A stretch of 64,000 nucleotides of DNA from UBA2266 sp964406945 (GCA_964406945.1 CAYOTO010000009.1:24477-88476), one strand, 5' to 3'; positions 1 through 8,429 are shown, counted from the first letter of the stretch. The notes: generated by a model not told the origin, from the sequence alone. Numbers and translations are program-made.

Positions 1-597
1 CCGATCCGCACGTCGCATAAAGCTCCTTTACCGCCCCACCCTCGACCACTATCCAGGCACGGTCCGCCTCTTCATTGTAGATTTCGTGGACATCGCCCCC
101 GCTCACCTGCACCGTGCTTGGTCCTCTCACGTCCACAGCCCCCCGCACTGAGCCGCCGCGAATCTCCAGCATGCTCCTGTGATAGAGATAATGGTCCCCG
201 ACGACTATCGCCTTGTCCGAAAGGACTATTCTACTCTCGCCGTATGCGTCAAAACCGGTCGTTACGCCCGCAGTTCCGCCGATGTGAACCGTACTGGAGC
301 CGTAACAGCGTCCGCTCCTGACCATACCTCGCGATAATATCACCGTCGACTCATCATACGCCGCGCAGTTGTACAGAACACCCCCATACATCTTGAAAGT
401 AGCTCCGTTCGTAACCAGAACCGCATCAACTATGCCCCCATCATCTCGACCACAGTGCCGTCCCCCTCGACAACCACCGTCTCGTAAATCCCCCCTGATG
501 GTATCACCGCGTTACTGTCATAGACCTGCACAACTTCGGCCCTTACGCCTCCGGCAATTGCGACCGCTGTAAGCACGAACAGTCCAATGTTTTTCAT
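1..597 (-). pseudogene. Exported repeat-rich surface protein, frameshifted and cut by the window edge
   Basis: A good ribosome site (GGAGG, 8 nt spacing) precedes ATG at 597. The product starts with a clear signal peptide (MKNIGLFVLTAVAIAGG, cleavage after VRA) and runs about 55 codons to a TAG at 430-432. If one base is added to the G5 run (C5 at 435-439 on the plus strand), the frame continues as MMGGIVDAVLVTNGATF and stays open for about 146 codons to the window edge. This downstream part is rich in short Gly/Ser/Thr/Val turns (VQVSGG, LEIRGGS, VVVEGDGTVV), as in beta-helical or polymer-like exported proteins of planctomycetes. I infer one gene with a one-base deletion, either a real mutation, a phase-variable tract or a sequencing error. 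The C-terminus, where a PEP-CTERM tail might sit, is outside the window. The function is unknown. Confidence 0.65.
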
Positions 598-638
598 TCT
601 ACCGTCCTCCATGATGATAGACAGAATATGATTCATCC

Positions 639-667
639 TAATTACCCCTGTCTCACCAAATTGTCAA
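639..667 (-). promoter_or_regulatory. Candidate promoter of the frameshifted surface-protein gene
   Basis: A perfect TTGACA (minus strand, 667-662) is followed after 17 bp by TAATTA (644-639), a poor -10 match. It lies about 40 bp before the ATG at 597. The -35 match and spacing are seen; promoter activity is inferred. Confidence 0.35.
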
Positions 668-775
668 TCCCGAAAGTAAAATACATTACCATTAAGTTAA
701 GATATACAGTTTTGGCAATCCAGGCAGGCCGTTGCAGCACGTCTGCCTCCCCAAAACGCGTCGCACTTGCCCACC

Positions 776-946
776 TCACCCCACATACCACGCCACGAGC
801 ATTATTACCGGCCACAAGATTGCGAGCGCCACCATTAGTCCCTGCAGAGTCCGCCCGGAGTACCACCCGGGATGCTCGCCGCACCGACGGCGCAGGTCTT
901 TATCTCGCCGAATCAAAGCCGCACAAAAATCTCCAGGGTTGTCCAT
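776..946 (-). CDS. Possible small membrane protein
   Basis: A 56-codon reading frame beginning MDNPGDFCAALIRRDKDLRR, with a basic and Cys-containing N-terminal half and one hydrophobic segment at the C-terminus (LMVALAILWPVIMLVAWYVG). The layout of charged head plus single membrane span is protein-like. There is no convincing ribosome site, no recognised family, and the frame overlaps another open frame on the same strand. It is the only candidate gene in the 370-base stretch between the surface-protein gene and tRNA-Val. Function unknown. Confidence 0.25.
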   Translation of the reverse strand: MDNPGDFCAALIRRDKDLRRRCGEHPGWYSGRTLQGLMVALAILWPVIMLVAWYVG

Positions 947-1013
947 AAAGCACGACAATACACAGCCGCGCTCTAAGTCTTTAGATGATCCGCACTTACA
1001 AATCTCGCAAAAA

Positions 1014-1087
1014 TGGGCGATGCAGGACTTGAACCTGCGACCCCCTGCGTGTAAAGCAGGTGCTCTGGCCAACTGAGCTAATCGCCC
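1014..1087 (-). tRNA. tRNA-Val (anticodon UAC)
   Basis: Read on the minus strand, the 74-nt sequence folds as a standard cloverleaf: acceptor GGGCGAT/ATCGCCC, D arm GCTC/GAGC, anticodon stem CCTGC/GCAGG with loop TTTACAC (anticodon TAC), T arm GCAGG/CCTGC with TTCAAGT loop, and discriminator A. CCA is not encoded. Confidence 0.95.
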
Positions 1088-1302
1088 GAATCGAACACGT
1101 AACAATATCGGTTTTCCCCCCTTGCGTCAACACTTTTGCTCTTTTATATTCCAACAGTGCCGCTGGCGAGCGAATCGAGGCGGTCAACGGCTTGCGAACA
1201 ACTGCGGAACAGTGTTCTTTGCCTTTACGGCCCGGCCTGTATAACCGATGTTGAACGTCAGAAGGCCAGAGCAGATAAACCGTTATTAGAAAGGGATTTA
1301 AG

Positions 1303-1815
1303 ATGGACATAATCGAGGCAATTCAGAAGCGTTACTCCTGTCGTTCCTACCACGACAAACCCGTGGAGAAGGAAAAACTCGACCTCGTATTCGAAGCCGC
1401 CAGAATTGCACCCTCGGCCAAAAACCTACAGGACTGGCGATTCGTCGCCGTAACCGACCCCGAAACCAGAACAAAACTCCGCGCCGCCGCCAACAACCAG
1501 CCCTTCATCGAGCAGGCCCCAGTCGTAATCGCCGCTTGCAGCATATCCGACGAGGTCATGCGTTGCGGCCAGGCCGTCGCCCCGATCGACGTCTCAATAG
1601 CCCTCGATCATATAACCCTCCAGGCCTCCCAGTTGGGCCTCGCAACCTGCTGGGTCGGCTCATTCTATCCCGACAAGGTCCGCCCGATCCTCGGAATCCC
1701 CGAAAACGTCGAAATAGTGGAACTAATGGCCCTGGGCTACCCCGCCGACCAGCAGCCCCCAAGAAAAAGACAGCCCCTCGGGCAAATCCTCTCCTACGAA
1801 AAATGGCGGTTCTAA
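1303..1815 (+). CDS. Nitroreductase family protein (FMN-dependent)
   Basis: A 170-residue protein of the nitroreductase fold. The N-terminal MDIIEAIQKRYSCRSYHDKP gives the Arg-x-Ser-x-Arg FMN-binding signature typical of the family. APSAKNLQDWRFVAV follows, then the central helix with LGLATCWVGSF, and a C-terminal LGYPADQQPP before a basic loop. At 170 residues it is of the short class. These enzymes reduce nitro compounds, quinones or other electrophiles with NAD(P)H and usually act as cytoplasmic dimers; the physiological substrate cannot be told from sequence. It stands alone between two tRNA genes, with a weak ribosome site (AAGGGA) before ATG 1303. A short inverted repeat, AACTGC/GCAGTT, lies just after the stop but has no T-run. 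Confidence 0.88.
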   Translation: MDIIEAIQKRYSCRSYHDKPVEKEKLDLVFEAARIAPSAKNLQDWRFVAVTDPETRTKLRAAANNQPFIEQAPVVIAACSISDEVMRCGQAVAPIDVSIALDHITLQASQLGLATCWVGSFYPDKVRPILGIPENVEIVELMALGYPADQQPPRKRQPLGQILSYEKWRF

Positions 1816-1997
1816 TCACGAAGAGAAGAACTGCTTCGCAGTTTCCCTCGGCCCCGTCGGCGATGCTCCTCAAACCGGCAGGGCCCGAAATACGAACAGA
1901 AGACGAAATACGAGCACACGCATTCACACAAAAAACAACTCAAAAAACAATTGCATCCGGCCGAAACTCATGTAGAATACGATTTTTAGTGATTCCC

Positions 1998-2068
1998 GGG
2001 GACGTGGTGTAACGGGAGCACGCCGCGGTCGCATCGCGGAAATGAGGGTTCGATTCCCTTCGTCTCCA
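1998..2068 (+). tRNA. tRNA-Ala (anticodon CGC)
   Basis: A 71-nt cloverleaf: acceptor GGGGACG/CGTCTCC, D stem GTGT/GCAC, anticodon stem CCGCG/CGCGG with loop GTCGCAT (anticodon CGC), T arm AGGG/CCCT with TTCGATT, and discriminator A. The G3-T70 wobble pair, the known identity element for alanyl-tRNA synthetase, is present and supports the Ala assignment. CCA is not encoded. Confidence 0.92.
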
Positions 2069-2130
2069 ATCAGCTTCTTTCTCTGACACATCGAACGTCT
2101 GCTCAGCTGTGCATAAACTCAGGCAGATTC

Positions 2131-3333
2131 TCAAGCCAGCCCGAACGGCTGGATGGCTCTGTCGAAGATGCCCAGCAGGTAGGCGATTGCCAGGCCGTAG
2201 TTCGTGATCAGCACGCCCGCTTCAGCGGCCTTGAGGATGCGAAACTGCATCTGCCGCCGGTTCCACATGCACGCCCCGCAATGAATCACCAGCTTAAACC
2301 CGCTCAGATCATCCGGAAAATCCCGCCCCCGCGTACTCTCAATCTGCAGCCGCCCGCCCACATACTGCTCCAGCCACCGTGGAATCTTCACCGTCCCGAT
2401 ATCGTCCACAATCGGATGATGCGTACACGATTCGGCAATCAATACCATGTCTCCCGCCTGCAAATCCTCAATCGCCCGCGCCCCGGCCGCCATGGCCTGC
2501 AGGTCCCCCTTCAGCCTTGCGAACAGAACCGAAAAACTCGTCATCGGCACGTCGTCAGGCGTATCGGCCGCAACCTTCAAAAACGCCTGACTGTCCGTCA
2601 CCACAATCGCAGGTTGCTCCGCCAGCATCCCCAGCGTGTGCCCCAGCTCCCGCTCCTTGCACACTATCGCCACCGCATCGCCGTCCAGCAGGTCCCGTAT
2701 CGTCTGCACCTGCGGCAGAATCAGCCTGCCCTTCGGAGCCTCCTTGTCAATCGGCACCACCAGCACCGCCGCCCTGCCCGGCGGAACCAGGTCACTGACT
2801 ATCGCCTGCTGCGAAAACGCATCCTCCGGCGCGTGCTCCACCAGCTTTCGCCGCAGTTCGTCCACATTCCACCCGGTCTCCGCACTGACCACGCACACGG
2901 GATGGCCTCCAGCCTCTATCGCCGCAATCTCCTCGCCCGTCGGTTCAGCCACATCCGCCTTATTCAGCACCACAATCGCCGGCGTCTTCAGCGCATCCAG
3001 CTCCCCCAGAAGATCAAGCTCGAATTGCCCCCACTCCCCGGCCGTCGCAACGAGAATCGCAAGGTCCGTCCGCTCCACCACCTTTCTGGTCCTCTTAATC
3101 CGCTCTTCGCCCAAGGCCCCGATATCGTCCACCCCCGCCGTATCTACGAACACCACCGGACCCAGTGGAAGCAACTCCATCGGCTTTTCCACCGGATCCG
3201 TCGTGGTGCCCGCGAAGGAGGATACTATGGAACTCTGCTGGCCCGTCAGTCTGTTCAGTATGGAGCTTTTGCCTACATTCCTTCGACCGAATATGCCGAT
3301 ATGCAGCCGCAGCCCCTTTGGTGTAGTCTGCAT
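2131..3333 (-). CDS. hydF: [FeFe]-hydrogenase H-cluster maturation GTPase HydF
   Basis: HydF is the scaffold GTPase that carries the 2Fe precursor of the H-cluster and delivers it to apo-HydA. The 400-residue product shows the GTPase motifs GRRNVGKSS (residues 16-24), AGTTTDP, DTAG and NKAD. A C-terminal domain holds the [4Fe-4S] motif C-x-H (CTH), then 45 residues, then HCGAC, fitting the family's CxHx(44-53)HCxxC. I chose ATG 3333 because GAGGGGG lies upstream and the product then begins MQTTPKGLRLHIGIFG, as in HydF; an in-frame start at 3363 would overlap aspA. It is the last gene of the hydrogenase locus, one base after aspA, and ends tail-to-tail with tRNA-Ala with no clear terminator between. 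The assignment is secure. Confidence 0.96.
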   Translation of the reverse strand: MQTTPKGLRLHIGIFGRRNVGKSSILNRLTGQQSSIVSSFAGTTTDPVEKPMELLPLGPVVFVDTAGVDDIGALGEERIKRTRKVVERTDLAILVATAGEWGQFELDLLGELDALKTPAIVVLNKADVAEPTGEEIAAIEAGGHPVCVVSAETGWNVDELRRKLVEHAPEDAFSQQAIVSDLVPPGRAAVLVVPIDKEAPKGRLILPQVQTIRDLLDGDAVAIVCKERELGHTLGMLAEQPAIVVTDSQAFLKVAADTPDDVPMTSFSVLFARLKGDLQAMAAGARAIEDLQAGDMVLIAESCTHHPIVDDIGTVKIPRWLEQYVGGRLQIESTRGRDFPDDLSGFKLVIHCGACMWNRRQMQFRILKAAEAGVLITNYGLAIAYLLGIFDRAIQPFGLA

Positions 3334-3334
3334 C

Positions 3335-4819
3335 TCATTTGCCCCCTCTGCTGCCCAGAGCAAGAACCGCCTGCGGGCTGGTCACCCGCTCGTATTCTTC
3401 CACGGTGCAGATCCCTTCTTCAATAAGAACGTCCTTTACACTGATTCCACGATCACTCGACGTCGCCGCCACTTTCGTAGCTTTCTCATACCCGATCATT
3501 TCGACAAACGACGTCAGTACCGCCGTGGAGCAATCCACCGTCCGCCTGCATCGCGACCGATCCGCCTCCATACCCTCGACAAGTCTCGTTCTAAAACGCA
3601 CCGCCGCCTCGATAAGGGAGTCCAGCATCCCCAGCAGGTTGTGTGCGATACACGGCATAAATGCGTTCAGTTCCAGTTGCCCGTTCGTCGCGGCCGCAGT
3701 AACAGCCGCATCATGTGCGAAAGCCTGCATTGCAACCTGCCCAGCCATCTCCGCCACAACCGGATTGACCTTGCCCGGCATTATCGAAGACCCCGCCTGC
3801 ACCGCCGGCAGTCTCAGTTCGCCGGGTCCACCGTGCGGGCCGCTGGACAGCAATCGTATATCATTGCTTATCTTCAAGAGATTCGAAGCAAACGCCTTCA
3901 CAATCCCACTCACCTCGACCATATCGTCGCAGTTCTGCGTGGCCTGCACGAGGTTCTCAGCCCTCGCCAGAGGCAGCCCCGTAATAGCCCGCAACTGATC
4001 CGTCGCCACGAATATATACTTCCTCGGCGCACCCAGCCCCGTACCGATTGCCGTCCCGCCGAGATTGACCACCCGCAGCCGTTCCCTGCACTTTGACAAC
4101 CGCCACCTGTCCCGACTGAAAGCCTCTGCATAGGCGCCCATCTCCCGGCCCAAAGTCGTCAGAACCGCATCCTGCAACTGCGTTCGCCCGATCTTCACCA
4201 CATCAGCGAACTCGCGCTCCTTAATCTGAAAACTCTCGGCCAGCTCCCCCACCGCCTGTTCAAGCTCATTGCAGGCAATAATCGCCGCAACCCGCAACGC
4301 CGTCGGATACGTATCGTTCGTGGACTGATGCAGGTTCACATGCTCCAGCGGCGAAACGACATCGTACGTCCCGGGCCCCTTACCCAGTATCTGCAGCGCC
4401 CGATTCGCAATCAACTCGTTCACGAACATATTTGTAGACGTCCCCGCACCGCCCTGCAGCGCCGCCGGTGCCGCCTGGTAATACAATTCTCCCTGGGCCA
4501 GCTCCGCGGCGGCCGCCTCGATCGCCGGTCCCGTGTCGCAGTCCAGATATCCGAGCAGCCGATTGGTCCGCGCGCACGCAAGCTTAACCATACCGTAAGC
4601 CCGTATAAGACGGGAGTTCGTCGGTCCTCCCACCAGCCCGAAGTTCTCAATCGCCCTGGCCGTGTGCACACCAGTCATGCACTCGCCCGGCAACTCCTTC
4701 GCGCCCAGCAGATCGTGTTCGGTTCGCTTGCCCACCACTTGCTCCGTTCTTTGCGGCACCCGGTCAGAGCCGCAGCACAAATGTTCCGCAATCTGCCCCT
4801 GTACCGGACAAATGCCCAC
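3335..4819 (-). CDS. aspA: Aspartate ammonia-lyase inside the hydrogenase operon
   Basis: A fumarase/aspartase superfamily enzyme. The signature GSSIMPGKVNPV is in the last third, preceded by STNDTYPTALR and GGAGTSTNM, and the N-terminal RTEHDLLGAKELP followed by GVHTARAIENF is the aspartase (not fumarase) form. Aspartase splits L-aspartate into fumarate and ammonia. The 494-residue frame opens at GTG 4819 without a good ribosome site and has about 28 extra N-terminal residues; a GTG at 4735 with GGAG seven bases upstream would give a normal aspartase start. It sits between a receiver gene and hydF. From memory, aspA also neighbours hydF/hydE in Desulfovibrio and Bacteroidetes, which suggests ammonia supply for the azadithiolate bridge of the H-cluster; that role is inference. 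Confidence 0.92.
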   Translation of the reverse strand: MGICPVQGQIAEHLCCGSDRVPQRTEQVVGKRTEHDLLGAKELPGECMTGVHTARAIENFGLVGGPTNSRLIRAYGMVKLACARTNRLLGYLDCDTGPAIEAAAAELAQGELYYQAAPAALQGGAGTSTNMFVNELIANRALQILGKGPGTYDVVSPLEHVNLHQSTNDTYPTALRVAAIIACNELEQAVGELAESFQIKEREFADVVKIGRTQLQDAVLTTLGREMGAYAEAFSRDRWRLSKCRERLRVVNLGGTAIGTGLGAPRKYIFVATDQLRAITGLPLARAENLVQATQNCDDMVEVSGIVKAFASNLLKISNDIRLLSSGPHGGPGELRLPAVQAGSSIMPGKVNPVVAEMAGQVAMQAFAHDAAVTAAATNGQLELNAFMPCIAHNLLGMLDSLIEAAVRFRTRLVEGMEADRSRCRRTVDCSTAVLTSFVEMIGYEKATKVAATSSDRGISVKDVLIEEGICTVEEYERVTSPQAVLALGSRGGK

Positions 4820-4825
4820 CGCTGC

Positions 4826-5206
4826 CTAAATACTCGCGTCTATCGCCCTCAGAAGCGTCTCCGGCTTGACCGGCTTTTCCAGCACTTCCTTCACCGGCAG
4901 CCATTCGCTGTCCGGCTCGAATCCGAACGGCAGGTTCATCTCCTTGCGAACACCCGTGATCATAATTACCGGCGTCCCCTTGAGCGTCTCGTCCTTGGCC
5001 ATCTTCTGCGCAACATCGATGCCCTCCGACTGCGTCGTCATCATCACATCGAGCAGAATCAGATCGGGCTTTTTCGCATGAGCCTTCTCCAGACCTTCAC
5101 TGCCGTTCGGCGCCGAATCCACATCGTAACCCTTCGCATCCAGCAGGTTGGTTATAGCCTCGACGAATTCGGCGTCGTCGTCGATCATCAAAACTCTCTT
5201 TGCCAT
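4826..5206 (-). CDS. Single-domain response regulator (CheY-like receiver)
   Basis: A 126-residue stand-alone receiver domain. The acidic pocket D9-D10-D11, phospho-acceptor D53 (LILLDVMM), switch T84 (VIMITG) and K111 (EKPVKP) are all present, so it should be phosphorylatable. It has no output domain and probably acts by protein contact or as a phosphorelay step. It sits between hydE and aspA, transcribed with them. The only histidine kinase of the locus is seven genes upstream, so I infer they form a split two-component pair. A loop of about 18 residues between the switch Thr and Lys (MNLPFGFEPDSEWLPV) is longer than usual. The target is unknown. Confidence 0.88.
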   Translation of the reverse strand: MAKRVLMIDDDAEFVEAITNLLDAKGYDVDSAPNGSEGLEKAHAKKPDLILLDVMMTTQSEGIDVAQKMAKDETLKGTPVIMITGVRKEMNLPFGFEPDSEWLPVKEVLEKPVKPETLLRAIDASI

Positions 5207-5235
5207 TCAAGTGTCTCCTTTGCTGCGCACGGCAC

Positions 5236-6330
5236 TCACCGTGCAGATATAACAGTATGTTTTTCCTTCTTAAGCGAATCACCTCTCGCGAGGCTCAGGT
5301 GCCTGCCGATAGACTCGGCCATCATCTTCATACACCCCACACAACACCCCACCGGTTCATCGACGCACCGCTTGCCCGGATATATCTCGTACAACTTCCG
5401 GAACGGCCCCGGCGTGAAATTCGGCATCATCACATTAGCACCGACCTCCAGCGCCCGCACCCGGTGATCGACCCCGCCCACCGAACCAAGCGCCGTCGTC
5501 GCCGGCAGATGCGCGTTCCGCGTCACTATTCGCGTTAGCGCAATCACCTTAAGAGCCATCAGCGCCGAACCGGCGTCCGCGTCCTTAAGGTCCGTCTGTG
5601 CGTGAGGAATAAACGGCCCGATGCCGATCATGTCAAAATCGGCCTCCTTGAAAAACAGTATATCCTCGGCGAGTTCCCTGACAGTCTGGCCCTTGAGCCC
5701 CACCAGATTCCCGCACCCGACCTGATAACCGAGCCGCCTCAGATATCCCAGACACTCCAGCCGCCGCTCGAAACTCATACCCGGATGCAATGACTCATAA
5801 AGCCTCTTGTTCGACGTCTCGATCTTCAGCAGATACCGATCCGCCCCGGCCTGACGCCACAACTCATAATCCTCATAACTGCGCTCCCCAATCGACAGCG
5901 TAACCGCAATATCGAACCGCCCCTTAATCCGACGCACAGCTCTCTCGATCCACACCGCGTCAATCGCCTCATCCTCACCGCTCTGCAGCACAACGGTCCC
6001 TACGCCGGCCTTCGCCACCGCCTCGACCGCCGCCACAATCTCCTCTACGTCCATACGATACCGCCCGAGCCGCGCATTAAACCTATTCAACCCGCAATAC
6101 AAACAGCCACGCCCGCAATAATTCGAGAATTCGACAATCCCGCGCAGGTAAATATCGGCGCCCACGTGCACCCGCCGCACCCAGTCACTGAACTCGAACA
6201 GCGAACGCAAATCAACTTCGCCCTCGAGCCCCAGCAGCATTTCCACATCCGCCGCTGCAGGCCGCACGCTCTGGTAAACCCTTTGGGCAACAGATTTTAC
6301 AAATTCACTCGCCACGACTATCCAATCCAC
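5236..6330 (-). CDS. hydE: [FeFe]-hydrogenase maturase HydE (radical SAM)
   Basis: HydE is a radical SAM enzyme that processes the Fe(CO)2CN synthon made by HydG on the way to the 2Fe subcluster. The 364-residue product has the CxxxCxxC motif at C72, C76 and C79 (YCGRGCLYCG) in the HydE-typical context IYLRGIVEFSNY. A Cys group near the C-terminus (KRCVDEPVGCCVGC) matches the optional second cluster of HydE from Thermotoga. BioB-like barrel elements such as VVLQSGED and LKIETSN are visible. It starts directly after the hydC stop (6331) and is followed by the receiver gene. Length and motifs are typical; the call is secure. Confidence 0.95.
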   Translation of the reverse strand: MDWIVVASEFVKSVAQRVYQSVRPAAADVEMLLGLEGEVDLRSLFEFSDWVRRVHVGADIYLRGIVEFSNYCGRGCLYCGLNRFNARLGRYRMDVEEIVAAVEAVAKAGVGTVVLQSGEDEAIDAVWIERAVRRIKGRFDIAVTLSIGERSYEDYELWRQAGADRYLLKIETSNKRLYESLHPGMSFERRLECLGYLRRLGYQVGCGNLVGLKGQTVRELAEDILFFKEADFDMIGIGPFIPHAQTDLKDADAGSALMALKVIALTRIVTRNAHLPATTALGSVGGVDHRVRALEVGANVMMPNFTPGPFRKLYEIYPGKRCVDEPVGCCVGCMKMMAESIGRHLSLARGDSLKKEKHTVISAR

Positions 6331-6834
6331 TCAAGCCGACTTCTTCTGGGCCTCTTTCCTGTACTTGCGAATAAGCGACACCATCTTCTTCGGCGTCAGG
6401 TCACCATGAATCTTGTCATTAATCATAACGACCGGGGCCAACCCACACGCCCCCAGACACCTCGCCGGCTGCAAGCTGAAAAGCCCGTCCTCGGTCGTCT
6501 GCCCGACATCGATCTCCAGCTCATCCTGAATCGCCTGCATTACCGGCCCGGCCCCTTTCACATAACAAGCCGTCCCCAGACAAACGCTGATCACATATTG
6601 TCCCGGCGCCTCCAGATTAAAATAATGATAGAATGTCGCCACACCCCAGATCTGGGCCGTCGGAATACTCATCTCCTCGGCAATCCGATCCATCGCCTCT
6701 TCCGGCAGATACCCGTACAGCTCCTGCGTCTTGTGCAGCACGGCAATCAAGTTCGACTCCGACCGCGGCTGCCCTTTCAAACCATCCATAAACCGCTTCA
6801 ATTCCACCAGCTTATCATCGGTTGCTGTCGTCAT
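6331..6834 (-). CDS. hydC: Hydrogenase subunit HydC, NuoE-like [2Fe-2S] thioredoxin-fold protein
   Basis: This is the small subunit of the NAD(H)-linked hydrogenase complex, homologous to NuoE of complex I. The [2Fe-2S] ligands are CLGTAC and CLGACGLAP, a C-x4-C plus C-x3-C pattern. The N-terminal helical part contains LYGYLPEEAMDRIAEEM and IWGVATFYHYF, both NuoE hallmarks. I chose ATG 6834 (MTTATDDKLVELK) over the frame's upstream start at 6855 because an AGGGG lies eight bases ahead of it. The product is 167 residues, usual for the family. It is separated from hydA/hydB by the maturase gene hydG and followed immediately by hydE, so structural and maturation genes are interleaved and probably co-expressed. 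Confidence 0.93.
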   Translation of the reverse strand: MTTATDDKLVELKRFMDGLKGQPRSESNLIAVLHKTQELYGYLPEEAMDRIAEEMSIPTAQIWGVATFYHYFNLEAPGQYVISVCLGTACYVKGAGPVMQAIQDELEIDVGQTTEDGLFSLQPARCLGACGLAPVVMINDKIHGDLTPKKMVSLIRKYRKEAQKKSA

Positions 6835-6917
6835 AATCTTACCCCTGTCTATCATCCTGATCCGGCATTCATATGCCGCATTTATTACCGTCTTGCATCC
6901 GATCCACAGACCACGTG

Positions 6918-8429
6918 CTAAAAGTAAAGATCCCTCTGACCGACTCGCGTCTTCTCATACAGTTTCATAAACGCTTCGTACGCCCCGGGTAACTGCTCCC
7001 GGATCTCGGCGATCTCCGCCGCAATCACCTTTTCACCGACCGCCCTGGTCTGTTCCGAAGCGAAATCGTCCAGCCACTCGCGGAACGTCAGCACCGCGTT
7101 CAACTTACAGAGATTGCCCTCCTTGCCGCACTTGAGCATCTCCATAATTCGTGTCCCCGTCCTGCCGCACCGATACCCCGCCGTACAGAAACTCGTAATA
7201 AACCCCTGCTCGGCCAGTTCGCGAACCACCTCGTCCAGGCTCCTGGCATCCCCGATTGTAAACTGCTGCGTGCAGCACTCCGGATCCTCGCCGCTCTCTG
7301 AATACGCCCCGACGCCGATCTTCGTACCCGCATCGATCTGCGTACAACCCAGCGGCAGCACCCGCCGCCTCGCGTCCGCATCCTCCCGCGCCGTCAGAAT
7401 CATGCCCGTATAAGGCACCGCCAGACGAATCACCGTCACGAGCTTCTCGAACTCGTCGTTGCTCACCGCATAATCGAGGTCATCCACGAACGGCGTATTC
7501 GCCGCCGCTTCCAGCCTCGGGAAACTAATCGTATGCGGCCCGACCCCGAACTTGTCCTCCAACTCGCGCGCGTGGTGCAGAAGCGCCATAACCTCGAACT
7601 TCCAGTCATAAAGCCCGAAAAGCGCCCCGATACCCACGTCGTCCACGCCGGCCTCCATCGCCCGATGCATCGAATAAAGCCGCCACAAATAATCGCCCTT
7701 GAGCGTATTCTTCGGATGAACCCGCTCGTACGCAGGCCGGTGGTACGTCTCCTGAAACACCTGAAAAGTCCCGATCCCAACATCCTCCAGAACCTTCAAT
7801 TCCTCGACCGACATCGGAGCGGCATTCACATTGCAGCGACGAATCCGACTCGGCCCGCACCTGCCCCGCACCTCCACATCGCCTATCGTCTGCAGAGTCT
7901 TCGCCATATACTGGACGTCCGTCTCCGGATGCTCACCGTAAACCACAATCAGACGCTTATGCCCGATCTCGCCGGTAAGAATCTCCGTCTCCCGCCTGAC
8001 CTGTTCCATGCTCAGCGTCCGACGCTCGATAGCCCTATTGCTCCGACGCAGGCCGCAGTAAACACAGTCGTTCACGCACCGGTTTGACAGATACAGTGGC
8101 GCAAAGGTCACAATACGGTTGTCGTAGACATCCCTTTTGACCTTGCCCGCGGCCTCACGCATCTCGGCCAAAAGTTCCGGATCGTCCACGTTCAGCAGCA
8201 AAGCCGTCTCCAGCGGTGTCAGCGTCTCGATAGCCAAAGACTTCTCAATCACGTCCCTCACCACCGAAGCTTCCGGATTGGCCGCGTCGACCAGTTGCGA
8301 CCGTATGCTCGCCGGGTCGATAAAGCACTTGCCGCCCTTGAGGTACTTGTCAACCTGTTCGGTTCTTATCTTGTTTCTCTTATAAACCGCGGCATCAAAC
8401 ACCGCAGTATTATTCCTTCGTTCACTCAT
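6918..8429 (-). CDS. hydG: [FeFe]-hydrogenase maturase HydG (radical SAM tyrosine lyase)
   Basis: HydG cleaves tyrosine to p-cresol and dehydroglycine and makes the CO and CN ligands of the H-cluster on an Fe-cysteine centre. The 503-residue product carries the radical SAM motif C118-x3-C122-x2-C125 in NRCVNDCVYCGLRRSN. The C-terminal auxiliary-cluster region reads SFCTAGYRCGRTG, then NLCKLNA. C415 and C441 match the first and last Cys of the described CX2CX22C motif, but the middle position is Gly418 and a Cys appears three residues later (C421). Barrel motifs such as YHRPAYERVHP and DDVGIGALFGLYDWKFE are HydG-typical. It overlaps hydA by 8 bases and precedes hydC by about 80 bases. Family assignment is secure; the cluster-ligand variation is discussed as a finding. 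Confidence 0.95.
   Translation of the reverse strand: MSERRNNTAVFDAAVYKRNKIRTEQVDKYLKGGKCFIDPASIRSQLVDAANPEASVVRDVIEKSLAIETLTPLETALLLNVDDPELLAEMREAAGKVKRDVYDNRIVTFAPLYLSNRCVNDCVYCGLRRSNRAIERRTLSMEQVRRETEILTGEIGHKRLIVVYGEHPETDVQYMAKTLQTIGDVEVRGRCGPSRIRRCNVNAAPMSVEELKVLEDVGIGTFQVFQETYHRPAYERVHPKNTLKGDYLWRLYSMHRAMEAGVDDVGIGALFGLYDWKFEVMALLHHARELEDKFGVGPHTISFPRLEAAANTPFVDDLDYAVSNDEFEKLVTVIRLAVPYTGMILTAREDADARRRVLPLGCTQIDAGTKIGVGAYSESGEDPECCTQQFTIGDARSLDEVVRELAEQGFITSFCTAGYRCGRTGTRIMEMLKCGKEGNLCKLNAVLTFREWLDDFASEQTRAVGEKVIAAEIAEIREQLPGAYEAFMKLYEKTRVGQRDLYF

Noticed and set aside
1816..1840. AACTGC/GCAGTT hairpin after the nitroreductase gene
   Set aside because: Short stem, three-base loop and no T-run; not convincing as a terminator.
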